DNA of 64,000 nt from Adiantum capillus-veneris (taxonomy: Eukaryota > Streptophyta > Polypodiopsida > Polypodiales > Pteridaceae). Positions 23,031-32,770 of the stretch are shown here, in pieces. Both the position numbers and the translations under genes were made by a program. The stretch lies in the NCBI GenBank assembly GCA_014529385.2, contig CM043963.1, positions 96,476,912 through 96,540,911 on the forward strand, written 5' to 3'. Below the pieces are notes generated by a model, which saw nothing but the letters and a program-made list of their open reading frames with translations, was not told the origin of the DNA and searched no databases. Every line of letters begins with the position of its first letter. Position 1 is the stretch's first letter.

Positions 23031-24100
23031 TTTCTAGGGCACAGGACATGCAGCTTGGCCTGTGCCCAATGAAAAGATGGACACAGCCACAGCTAGACTG
23101 CCTGTCCTCTGCCCAAGAAAGTGAGCAGCACCAAAATCAATCGTGCTCCCGTAGAAATTTTGGCAAAGTTCCCTTCGTTTTTACATAAACTTTTCACAAA
23201 AAACCATATCATGTATACGCCTCCTACATGCTATCCATGTAGGATCTCACATGAGATTTAAGGCCAATGAAAGAAATGAAATGAACTTTGTGCAAAACCA
23301 TAACCGTACCAACTTAAAAGCATAACCAGAACGAACTTAATTTGTGCAAAACCATAACCAAATTAAAACCATAACCGGCCATAACCACTTTGATCAAAAC
23401 CATAATGCAGATAACCATAACCATAAACAAAATTAACAATAACCATAAGCATAAATAGAAAGTTAAACATAACCATAAACAAAACAAGAACCATAACCAT
23501 GTCTATACAAGAATAGGAGAAATAACCATGTCTATACAATGACAATGACAATAACCATAACCATAAGGAAAACAATAACTCTCTGAACAATAACCATAAC
23601 CATATATGTCTATATAAAAAAGAGACACAGAAGCGTGTCTGTGTCTCACAAAGCATATATATGAAATCCAATCCACTGATGACTAGGCGTCACAACTTGC
23701 ACATAGGACAAGTCACAAAATTAGTATTGATATTACTTCACATATACTTACTTAATTAAATCAACTCACACATATTAACGTCTCACCTCAAGCGATCAGT
23801 GAGACTCTAAGGCCTCCCAGTCTACAGGCTCTCCTGAAGCATCAAGATCATTCAATACTTCATAGATACCTCTGCGATATCCATATGTCTCCTCCTGGCG
23901 TGTCGGGGCTCGATGCATCGCAAGATTCTGCGTTTATACAAAAATCAAAGTAATTAGAATACATAATTCATCGCGTTTTAAAAAACGCCATAGTTAGGAT
24001 TGGATTAAAAACTCACAAACTCATAGAGAAAGGTGTTGAAGCCTCCGCTGCCAAGATGAGATGTCCCCCTGGTCATTTGTTGTATCTGCGCGGCCTAACG
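23031..24100. other. non-coding part of CACTA with CATAAC-rich stretch
   Basis: From about 23290 to 23620 the sequence is a degenerate array of ataaccataacca-like words with poor fit between units. The rest, including 23660-24100, shows no frame or motif I can support. Confidence 0.4.
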
Positions 24101-24944
24101 TTACTGTCTGAACCGCGTGTCCACTGTCCGCTCATCCTCCCTGATTTGCAGCCACGTCTCATGTGGGATGCACGAAGGCTTCGGCGAGCTGGTCCTGAAA
24201 GCCTTCCGAGATGCATCTCGTCGATGTTTCACAGTGTCCCGTGCAACACCCTTGATCCACCTCCTCAGAACAGCCTTTGAACCCAGAGCAGGTTAGTACT
24301 CTCTCAGGATGGTCTCCACTATGTAACTGACTTTGTCCTCATCCTGCTCAAGCCAAGGCGTCAGAATGCTGGTCGAAAAATGCAGCTCCGCGAGCTGGTG
24401 AATCCGTTGTCTCATCTCAGTCCTGACTCTATCCATGTCAACATAACCATCTGTCTGTACAGTATAGAGCTTGGAGGCACTAGGATCGTGTGTCCCCCAA
24501 GTTGTCCGAGGTGTACCAAGAGGTGTGTCGAGAGGTGTACCTGGGTAGGACGGGGGTCGTGAGCAAGGAGGGGTCGAAGCATCTGTGGACCCTCCTCCAC
24601 AGCAACAACCACCTCCACCTGACAATCGACAAAATCGGCGAGTGCGCCTGTGCTGCGGAGATGAGGACGTACCCGCCTCTGTCGCACCCCTAGGTGTCGA
24701 AGCGATCGTGATGGGAGAAGTAGGCGTCCTACTCGTAGGCGTCCCCCCCCCCCCCCCCCCCCCCCATAGGCGTCGGACCCTCGGGTGTGAAGCCTAGAGG
24801 CGTAGTACCCGTGCCTCTGGCTACCCAATACTGAGAAGCCTCTGCCATCTGAGCAGGCGTCATCCGTGTGATGAAGCCCATGAATGCATTTGCACTCATA
24901 GAAGCGGGATCTGGAAACTGGTATGCCATACTAAAGTCCTGCAC
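24101..24944 (-). pseudogene. possible CACTA second-gene (TNPA/transposase-associated) remnant
   Basis: The minus strand from 24944 encodes MQDFSMAYQFPD followed by a Met/Ala-rich segment, a proline- and glycine-rich low-complexity linker, and a charged region with DMDRVRTEMRQRIHQL. A stop at 24293-24295 (or an unrecognised intron) separates this from a basic stretch ending near 24101, containing HETWLQIREDE, which looks like the conserved tail of plant transposase-associated proteins. A run of 23 cytosines (24743-24765) falls inside and breaks the frame. Position next to the TNP2-type gene on the same strand fits a CACTA two-gene layout. Assignment is tentative. Confidence 0.4.
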
Positions 24945-25032
24945 AAAGAAAGTAAATAAAGTGTCAGAACACCTTTTAAATTAACTTTAAGCTTAATTTT
25001 AAATCAACGTCTTCACACAAACACTTACAGGC

Positions 25033-26782
25033 CTAGGCCTTGACGAGTGAGGCATCATTGATAAGATCTTGCACCGTATCATCGTCTATCTCTAATTGCA
25101 AACATAACTCTGTCCCAACACGTTCTGGAAAATTGTCTTCATCCATTGCATCTTCATCTACAAGTGTCAATTCTGCCTCCTCTACGTCATCCCTTGTATA
25201 TCTGTCAGCTTCCTTTGCCATATCTTCATCCATCTCATCTAATGTCACAGTAGTATGGACGTCGTTTGACTGACTTTCCTCCAAGAGCTCTTGCCCTTCA
25301 AATACTTGTTTATTTCTTGGAGCAACCTGAACCACAAACCACCATTGTCGCTCTCGAGGGTCCGGTACAAAGACCACTTGCTCGCAATGTTCGGAGAGAA
25401 AATGTGTCGCTCGCATCTGTCCAAACCTTTGTAGAATCTATTTGCACAAGTTTGTTTCCATCTCTACGTACTATTGCATTGCGACCAGAAGTAATCACCT
25501 TGAACCACTTCACATCCAACAAACATCTCAAACCGCCTGAAGCTGACTTTCAGGATATCTGACACCAGACCACAGTAATCCAAGTTGCTAGTGCTCTCAT
25601 TCGTGTCTCTGGCACTGGCCCTGCTCTTTTGCATAAAACTAACCATTACCCCACTGTCAAACATGTTTCTTCTGCTGTCAATTTGTTGTGTTCTTAAATG
25701 CTTTCCATGCGACCACAGTGCCATGTATCTATGATACTTCCAGTCACATCCAATAGCCAGCTCTTCCTCTTCTAGAGATATGGGTTCTCCGATCTGTCGA
25801 GCTGCTCTCACTGTCTTGTCCAACCATGCCATTGTAGGGAATTCAGGTAGAGGAGCAAGATAGTCTAGCAAGGGTAAGCCTCTAATCGTTCGGCTTCGCC
25901 TGAAATCGTGTTCCATGACGAGCTTCTCAAGCCAAATGGATTGACTCCATCCATTGCCATGCCCAAACGCAAATTGCGTGGTTCACTCTTAAAATGTGGC
26001 CAGGTATCTTCAATGTGCCTCCAAGCCTTTGAATCAGCGGGCACCCTAAATGTTGCGTCAGTGGATCTATTCGTAGAATGTCACCGCATCAACTTTGCAA
26101 TGGAACCACAACGAAACATGCTTTTTATCCTAGGAATAATAGGAAAATGCTGCAACACTTTAGCTGGCACTGTCTCACCAATTGCATCTTGTTTGTAGCA
26201 CATTGCTCCGCACTTAGGACACGACAGACAATCTGCGAATTCATAGCGAAAAAGAATGCAATCATTTGGACATGCATGAATCTTGTTATAGTCCAAGCCA
26301 ACTGAGATCAATAGTTGCTTTGCGTCTGGCCTGGAGGGGGGCATTTCATTTCCATCCGAGAGAAGTTGCTCCCGCAACAACCTGTTTAAGCCACATTAAA
26401 TTAAAAAGCTCTCCAAGCACGTCACCATTGCTACTGAAAAATATCTTTTGTAAATTACGTACCTAAACAAAGCAGTGATGCTTGCATTTGACCACCCATA
26501 CATTGATTAAAGATTCAGAAATGCCAGACAAGTACGAAGCGCAGATATTTTGGCGCCTTCATAGATTGGTTGACGTGCCAACTTTCTCAACATGTCTTCA
26601 GGAGATAGGCGCGCGGCTTCTGGTGCTGCTTTGTTAGCGTTCTCCTCGCTTGTCTGGAAGAAGACATCCAACATCTCCTCCATGCCGTCGTCTTCTGTCT
26701 GTAAGCCCTTTTCTGCTTTCATCCTTGGCTCTATATTGGTCGGACCTTCACGCATAATCCTTTTTCTCTCTCTCTCTCTCAC
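25033..26782 (-). pseudogene. CACTA TNP2-type transposase, decayed
   Basis: Minus-strand pieces in order: an N-terminal segment (26782-26507) ending QPIYEGAKISALRTCLAFLN; after an in-frame TAA (26504-26506), a short YGWSNASITALF segment; an 81-bp intron (26462-26382, donor GTACGT, acceptor ACAG); then 26381-26081 with KIHACPNDCILFRYEF and a CPKCGAMC zinc-like pair. The last two are hallmarks of the TNP2 transposase family. The MRWH-like motif has TGG changed to TGA at 26081-26083; beyond it come ADSKAWRHIEDTWP and GMAMDGVNPFG. The frame then jumps near 25905 to C-terminal sequence (25916-25033) resembling the DUF4218/DUF4216-type tail, with further frameshifts near 25500 and 25400. The catalytic middle is therefore deleted. 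The protein would bind and cut CACTA ends if intact; this copy cannot. Confidence 0.8.
26382..26462 (-). other. intron of the TNP2-type transposase
   Basis: Joining ..ttt ag to g ttg ttg cgg keeps the reading frame (Arg split 2/1) and joins GWSNASITALFR to LLREQL, as expected for this family. The donor is GTACGT and the acceptor AACAG. At 81 bp it is a short, plant-like intron. Confidence 0.7.
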
Positions 26783-27230
26783 ATGTAGATGCTATGTCAC
26801 GAAAATCAATGCCTGTTTCGTAGGAGTCTTATCGTAGATTCTGTACGGTTTCTCTAGTAAACTCTCCATACTTGTGCACATGCTCATTACATATCCTACG
26901 CTTGCACAAGATTTGATACTTGCAGAGCGTGTATGAGCATGCAATCTTTTCCTCCATGTTAGTTGATGACGTTGCCATCTACAATGATTATGAATGTTGT
27001 TTTAATATATATACTCCTCACAATGTAAACTACCTCGCATTCTCTAGTCTTGCCCAATCTCCGTACACCTCGGTCCAAAGGTGTACGGAGATCAGGACCA
27101 CCGGGTCAAAATCTCGTCTTTATTGGTCAAATCCTATATGGATAGACACATACGTGCACTCCCAAGTGTACATAGCAACGCATGTAGCGGGCAAAACCCC
27201 TTTGCCTCTTTTAGTTCCATAGTTTCTTCT
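26783..27230. other. unassigned CACTA interior with a perfect hairpin
   Basis: No coding sequence was recognised. The only clear structure is a 14-bp perfect inverted repeat with an 8-base loop at 27057-27092. Confidence 0.5.
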
Positions 27231-27323
27231 AGAGAGAGAGAGATAGATAGATAGATAGATAGATAGATAGTTCTATTATCGTCCTGGGAGGTCAAATATG
27301 ACCTATGGGACCAAATGAACATG

Positions 27324-30300
27324 TCACGTGGTGTGAGTGGAGTTCATAAGTGACTCTCGATGCTCAAAAATGGCTGAAATGAGCGTCGCAATAGAGAGTC
27401 CACATCGTGGTTGGGAGAGGAAGGTATGTAGGGAGAGCTCATGGCTGAATATATGGGGAAAAGAGGACCTAATGTGGTCAAAAGCTGAGCACTCAAGTAG
27501 TGTGTGGTACTCACTCTCTCGCACTTGACGAGGGCATAAGGTGCAAAGTCGATGACACTCCTCGCCACTGCCCCAACGTCATGTCTCGCAGCGTAGAGAA
27601 TGGGAGCTAAGACGAATGGAGGCAATGGTGCGGATCGCACTCAACGGGATGGGCTCAAGGATGTAGGAATGGGTTCGGTTACCTCGTTCCAAGAAGAAGA
27701 GAGATTTGTAGTTTGGGGCAACGTGTGTGGTGTAATGGCTGAAGCGAGAACCTCCGGATTTCTCCCAAGCCATGATACATTGGCGTTGTAAGAAGGCCTC
27801 ATTAACTTGGGAGTCGATCGACGCATCCTTGACCAAGTGACATGCATCCCATCTTCCAAACCATTTCTTGATATCAAGCATCCACCCCGAACTTAGTATT
27901 TTGCTCTTGCATGTCTTTTGAACCTTTTGACTTGCTTCATATGCGATTCTAGGAAGTCGATGCGAAGGGCTACGTTGTGTCTTACGCATGTACTCCACAA
28001 CCCTTTCCATGCCCAAGACCTCAATGGGAAGCGATCCGGACTCAAGAAGTAAGAGCATGTAGGGTGTTTGTGTCTTGACTTGGAGAAAGTTGGTGAGAAA
28101 ACGCTTTTGGACATTCTCAAACTCTTTCCAAGTAGACTTCCCGATGCTTCCACCCCACACCTCCACTCCATAAAGAAGCACCGGTGTCACCAATGTGTCA
28201 AAGAGGTACTTTTTGAGAGCCCAACACTTGATCTCTCCTGCATTGCACATGTTCTCAAATGCATAATAAGCCCTCTTTCCGGCTTCCAAGCGACGCATTG
28301 CACAATCCTTCCATTTATGATTGGATGGAACCTCAAGGCCAAGGTACTTGAAGTGATCTACCACTTCAAGTTTCTCATTGTTGTATACAATGCATGGATT
28401 TTCGTCATTGAGGGTCTTTACAAGCATAACCTTGGTTTTGGATCCATTCACGATCAGCCCGCTATGTAGGCAAAAGCGTTCCAAGACACTCATAAGCTTT
28501 TGTGCATCTTCTAAGGTATGTGCCAAGAGCACTACATCATCGGCATAAAGCAAAAGCATGATCACCGCATTTCCAATCTTAACCTCTTCTATGCCTTCTT
28601 GCTGCATAAAATCAAGAACCATGTATTCCAATTCATCAATGAGTAGCCCAAAGAGGGTTGGGGAAAGTGGGCATCCTTGTTTGACACCAATAGTGCTTGC
28701 AAAAAATTCTGAAATTCCATCTCCCATACGTAATCGACATATCACTTTTTGGTAGATGCGAAAGACTGCATGCATAAATTCTCTCGGCACTTGAAGGCTT
28801 TGCATACGTCTCCAAAGATTTCCTCGTGGTACCATGTCAAAAGCTTTCTTGAAATCCACAAAACAACAATACAACTTTTTTCCTTTCAATCGAGACGCTT
28901 CCATAAGAACTCGAAGAGTGACAAGGTGATCAATAGTGCTATGATGCTTTCGAAAACCTGCTTGGCCAAGCGCACGTTTGCCATTCTTTTTAGCCCATTC
29001 ACTTATCTTCATCTCCATGATACATCCAAATAACTTTGCCATCAAAGAACCAACCATTATAGTGCGATAGTTGTTCACATTGTTTACATCTCCTCCTTTG
29101 TGCAAAGGTTTGATCCAATTTGCACTCCAATCATGAGGCATGCCATACTGAAGTGCAAGGTTAAACATATCGCATATCCAATATCGTGTTTTCTTGCTTG
29201 TCCATTTAATCATTTCAGCCTTGACACCTTGAAGGTCACCTGCCTTGCGAGTAGCAAGTTTCTCAAGCGCGCGGCATACATCTTCAATGGTAAAGAAGGG
29301 AGACATATATGGAAGGTAGCTACAACCCTCCATCTTATCAACATTGGGTTGCTCATAGAGGTTCTTACAATGCATATACATATCCTCAAGAGTCAAGTCA
29401 CCAAAGCTCTCAACGCGCTTGCCTTTTAGATTTTGCCAAAACTTGCCACATGCATGTGCTTTCTCTTGTGCTAAAAGAAGTTGTTTTTCGACTTCCCACC
29501 TTCTCCTCTTCTTTTGAACAAGTGCTTTGTATGTGTGTGAACATTCCAAGTAAACTTCCTTGTCTTTGATTGCATCCAATCTTAGCAAGTGTTTTCGGGC
29601 TTGACTACATTCCATGTCAAACCATTTCTTCTTGGTGCTACCCTTCTTAGACCTTTTGCAAGACATGTGTTTCGCCGAAAATCATTCCTTCGCACAAGAG
29701 AAAATTACTTCTTTGAAAACTTTCCACTTGCATTCTAATGTTGGGCTCCCTTGATGCTCTATCATGCTTAACATTTGGTCCACCATATCAGCATATATAA
29801 GTGCTCGTTTGAAGTCTAGACGTAGGTACAAATGATTCACATCATGATTGGAGGCTGCATGCTCGGGCCGTTTACCACACTTGAGGTCAATACATAACAT
29901 CCTATGATCCGATTCCGGATTCCATTCACCAAGTGTAAAGCTTTGTATGCATTCTAGAGTGGCTTCTGAGAACAACATATAGTCAATCACGCTAGCACCA
30001 TTGTGCTTTCTACATGTAAAGTCATTGGTGCCTTGCCATAGAGATACACCATTTGCAATGAGCATTCCGGTACTATTGCACATATGTAGAAGTGACTTTC
30101 CATAGTGATCCACTTCTTTTGCATCATTAGAACTTCGATTATACATGTATGAGTCATCCACTCTTCTTGATACATGCGGCATGTCGACTTGTTGTGTGTC
30201 ATGTTGTAACATATTTGTGCGAGCATTCATGTCTCCAAAAACAATGACTTCACCTTGATCCTTGTAATGAGCAATGTCTTCCTCTAGTTCAACAAAGGGC

Positions 30301-30704
30301 TGATCTCTATCCATATTCAAGCGAGCATAAAAGTTGGAGTCATAGTGAGGAATGTAGCAGCCGGCCACAAACATGACTTGACCATTTGGTGGGCTGATTT
30401 TCAGCCATAAGTAGCGTTTATACTTATCTTCTTTGACAATGGAAACATCTTTCAAACCCTTTTTGGTCATACATGCTACGCCTCCTTGGCCTCTTCGTTG
30501 CTTTGCATTTTTGGCCCACATCAAAGAATGTACATCGTATTTGTCAAATCCAAGAATTCGTTGCGCATCATGCTCCCATGTTTCGACAAGAAGTATCACA
30601 TCGGAGTCATTGGTAAGCTCATCAATGCCAATTCCCGCATTCCATGGATACCCATTACAATTCCAAAAGCTTATTCGCAAGCGTGAGTTGGTCTCATAGA
30701 TCAT
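27324..30704 (-). pseudogene. LINE ORF2 (endonuclease-reverse transcriptase), copy A
   Basis: The N-terminal endonuclease (30704-29682) has LRISFWNCNGYPWN, the LVETW segment, FGDMNARTN and the C-terminal SDHRMLCID, the order of an APE-type endonuclease. Reverse transcriptase (29666-27579) has motif A FVDFKKAFDMV, motif B QGCPLSPTLF and catalytic YADDVVLL. The C-terminal zinc-binding region reads C-x2-C-x9-H-x4-C (CTLCPRQVRESEYHTLLEC) and continues to 27324. Two nonsense changes split the frame: TGA where copy B has TGC between endonuclease and reverse transcriptase (29679-29681), and TGA where copy B has GGA (27576-27578). All catalytic motifs are present. It would nick target DNA and copy LINE RNA in place. 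Confidence 0.85.
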
Positions 30705-31652
30705 GTGTCCCTATTTGTTGGGTGGACTTGCATCCTCCTCAAGTGCCTTTTCTTCTTGAGATGATACCTTAACCTTCTTGCTTCTTTCCTCGTATGCTTT
30801 GCGACGTACATTTTGTTGCATAAGAGTGCGATCCTCATATACATTACAACCCGTTCCTTTGAGGTAGATCCAACCATTGTCAAGGATGATCTTTCTCTTT
30901 ACCTCATCAGCCATGGTACATACAATAGGTCTTTCTCCCGAGCGAGGGACTCCTTGTTTTCCAACTCAATGTGCACCATAAGCCATGATTCCTGACATGC
31001 CAAAGTGTGTAGCAAAAAACTCTTCAATAGCAACCGCAAGAGATTGGGGTGTTTCCATGCTTTCCTCCTTGATTCCACGAATGACGATGTTCTTTGAGCG
31101 TTTTTGTCATTCTTGCAATTCTTGAGTGTCCACATTCTCTACATTCTTTGCTTGGACAACGGCTTGCGTGATAGGAGATGTAGAAACCACATTATCCTTA
31201 CATATATCAGTCCATGATTTGGATGCATTTCTCATCTCACATACATCATGTCGTATTGTATCTATCGTTTCCTCTTTCAATACATGATCACTCTCAACTT
31301 TGCTCAAGCGCTCTTTCACTACATTCATGTCCACAAGAGAGCGTTTACATTCTTGAACTTCATTCTCAAGATGCATCAAGCGTGTTGTTTGCATTTCAAG
31401 AACCTTCTTGAGGTGCTCATTCTCCACAACGAGAACTCTTAAAGTACCATTCTCCATTGCAAGTGCGCGCAACTCTTCACCTTGCTTGTTGACGGTTTCT
31501 TGTAACGAGATCAAGTAAGCCATGATCATTGCTTCCGTTGTTGTAGACGATGTGGTTGGATTAGCATCCAAATTCCTTGGAGATTTTGCATCATTCTCCA
31601 TGGCGAGTGTGGCTTTTCCACCCTTGCGAGTTTTGTCTGACATTGCCTTCAA
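30701..31652 (-). pseudogene. LINE ORF1, copy A
   Basis: The first block (31652-31107, 181 codons) has a basic N-terminus (MKAMSDKTRKGGKATL) and then a long Leu/Glu/Lys heptad-rich helix, a likely coiled coil for trimerisation. An in-frame TGA at 31107-31109 is followed in the same frame by QKRSKNIVIRGIKEESMETP, with further conserved text RPIVCTMADEVKRKIILDN and LKGTGCNVYEDRT. This resembles the RNA-binding and C-terminal part of LINE ORF1 proteins. The frame ends near 30714, about ten bases before the ORF2 start. The same TGA is present in copy B, so it existed in their common source or is tolerated. ORF1 proteins coat the LINE RNA. Confidence 0.65.
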
Positions 31653-31847
31653 GTCGGCAACAAAAACGCAAAGTTTTGACAGTTTTTTCAGTTCTGAGAT
31701 GTTGTTACAGCAAAGCCTTCCATTACACAGAAAAATTCTGTCTTTACATCAATGCGTAGAGGGCTTCGTGCTCTTCGATTGAGGCTATAGATCACCTAAA
31801 TCGGAGTTCGGATGAGCAAGTTATGGTCAAAAGAGTGAACTGTTGTC

Positions 31848-31849
<2 letters not shown>

Positions 31850-31923
<74 letters not shown>

Positions 31924-32084
31924 TAGAGAAGTGGAGAGCGAGACAGAGTAAGAGATAGGGGAATAGGAAAATAGAGAGAGATAGTGAGAGCGAGATCGAG
32001 AGAGAGAGAGAGAAAGGGAGATAGCGAGAGCGAGATTGAGAGAGAAAGAATGAGAGATAGGGTACGTAGATAGAGAGAGACAAA
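31850..32084. repeat. GA-rich microsatellite between the LINEs
   Basis: An imperfect (GA)n tract with GATA and other interruptions occupies the space between the 5' end of LINE copy A and the truncated 5' end of copy B. It forms most of the loop of the large inverted repeat. Confidence 0.9.
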
Positions 32085-32095
32085 TAACAACACGC

Positions 32096-32764
32096 TTGAT
32101 GCATCTTGAGAATGAAGTTCAAGAATGTAAACGCTCTCTTGTTGACATGAATGTATTGAAAGAGCGCTTGAGCAAAGTTGAGAGTGATCATGTATTGAAA
32201 GAGGAAACAATAGATACAATACGACATGATGTATGTGAGATGAAAAATGCATCCAAATCATGGACTGATATATGTAAGGATAATGTGGTTTCTACATCTC
32301 CTATCACGCAAGCCGTTGTCCAAGCAAAGAATGTAGAGAATGTGGACACTCAAGAATTGCACGAATGACAAAAACGCTCAAAGAACATCGTCATTCGTGG
32401 AATCAAGGAGGAAAGCATGGAAACACCCCAATCTCTTGCAGTTTCTATTGAAGATTTTTTTGCTACACACTTTGGCATGTCAGGAATCATGGCTTATGGT
32501 GCACATCGAGTTGGAAAACAAGGAGTCCCTCGCTCGGGAGAAAGACCTATTGTATGTACCATGGCTGATGAGGTAAAGAGAAAGATCATCCTTGACAATG
32601 GTTGGATCTACCTCAAAGGAACAGGTTGTAATGTATATGAGGATCGCACTATTATGCAACAAAATGTACGTCGTAAATCATATGAGGAAAGAAGCAAGAA
32701 GGTTAAGGTATCACCTCAAGAAGAAAAGCCACTTAAGGAGGATGCAAGTCCACCCGACAAATAG
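32096..32764 (+). pseudogene. LINE ORF1, copy B, 5'-truncated
   Basis: The remaining coiled-coil part (to 32368) is followed by the same in-frame TGA seen in copy A. After it, the same frame runs through NIVIRGIKEESMETP and the RPIVCTMADEVKRKI and LKGTGCNVYEDRT segments to a TAG at 32762-32764. The basic N-terminus and first half of the coiled coil are missing because the element is 5'-truncated. Confidence 0.65.
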
Positions 32765-32770
32765 GGACAC

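Larger units (their letters stand above)
27231..31849 (-). mobile_element. LINE copy A (APE-type non-LTR retrotransposon)
   Basis: The 5' end lies near 31849 and the 3' end is a (CTAT)n(CT)n tail at 27270-27231 on the minus strand. It has a 5' untranslated segment, ORF1 (coiled coil plus RNA-binding-like part) and ORF2 (endonuclease plus reverse transcriptase). It is the longer of two head-to-head copies and keeps the 5' end that copy B lacks. Clade is not settled; no RNase H was seen. Confidence 0.85.

Noticed and set aside
23363..23671. Phe/Tyr/Leu-rich minus-strand frame that looks membrane-like
   Set aside because: It is the translation of a degenerate ataaccataacca repeat, so its hydrophobicity is compositional.
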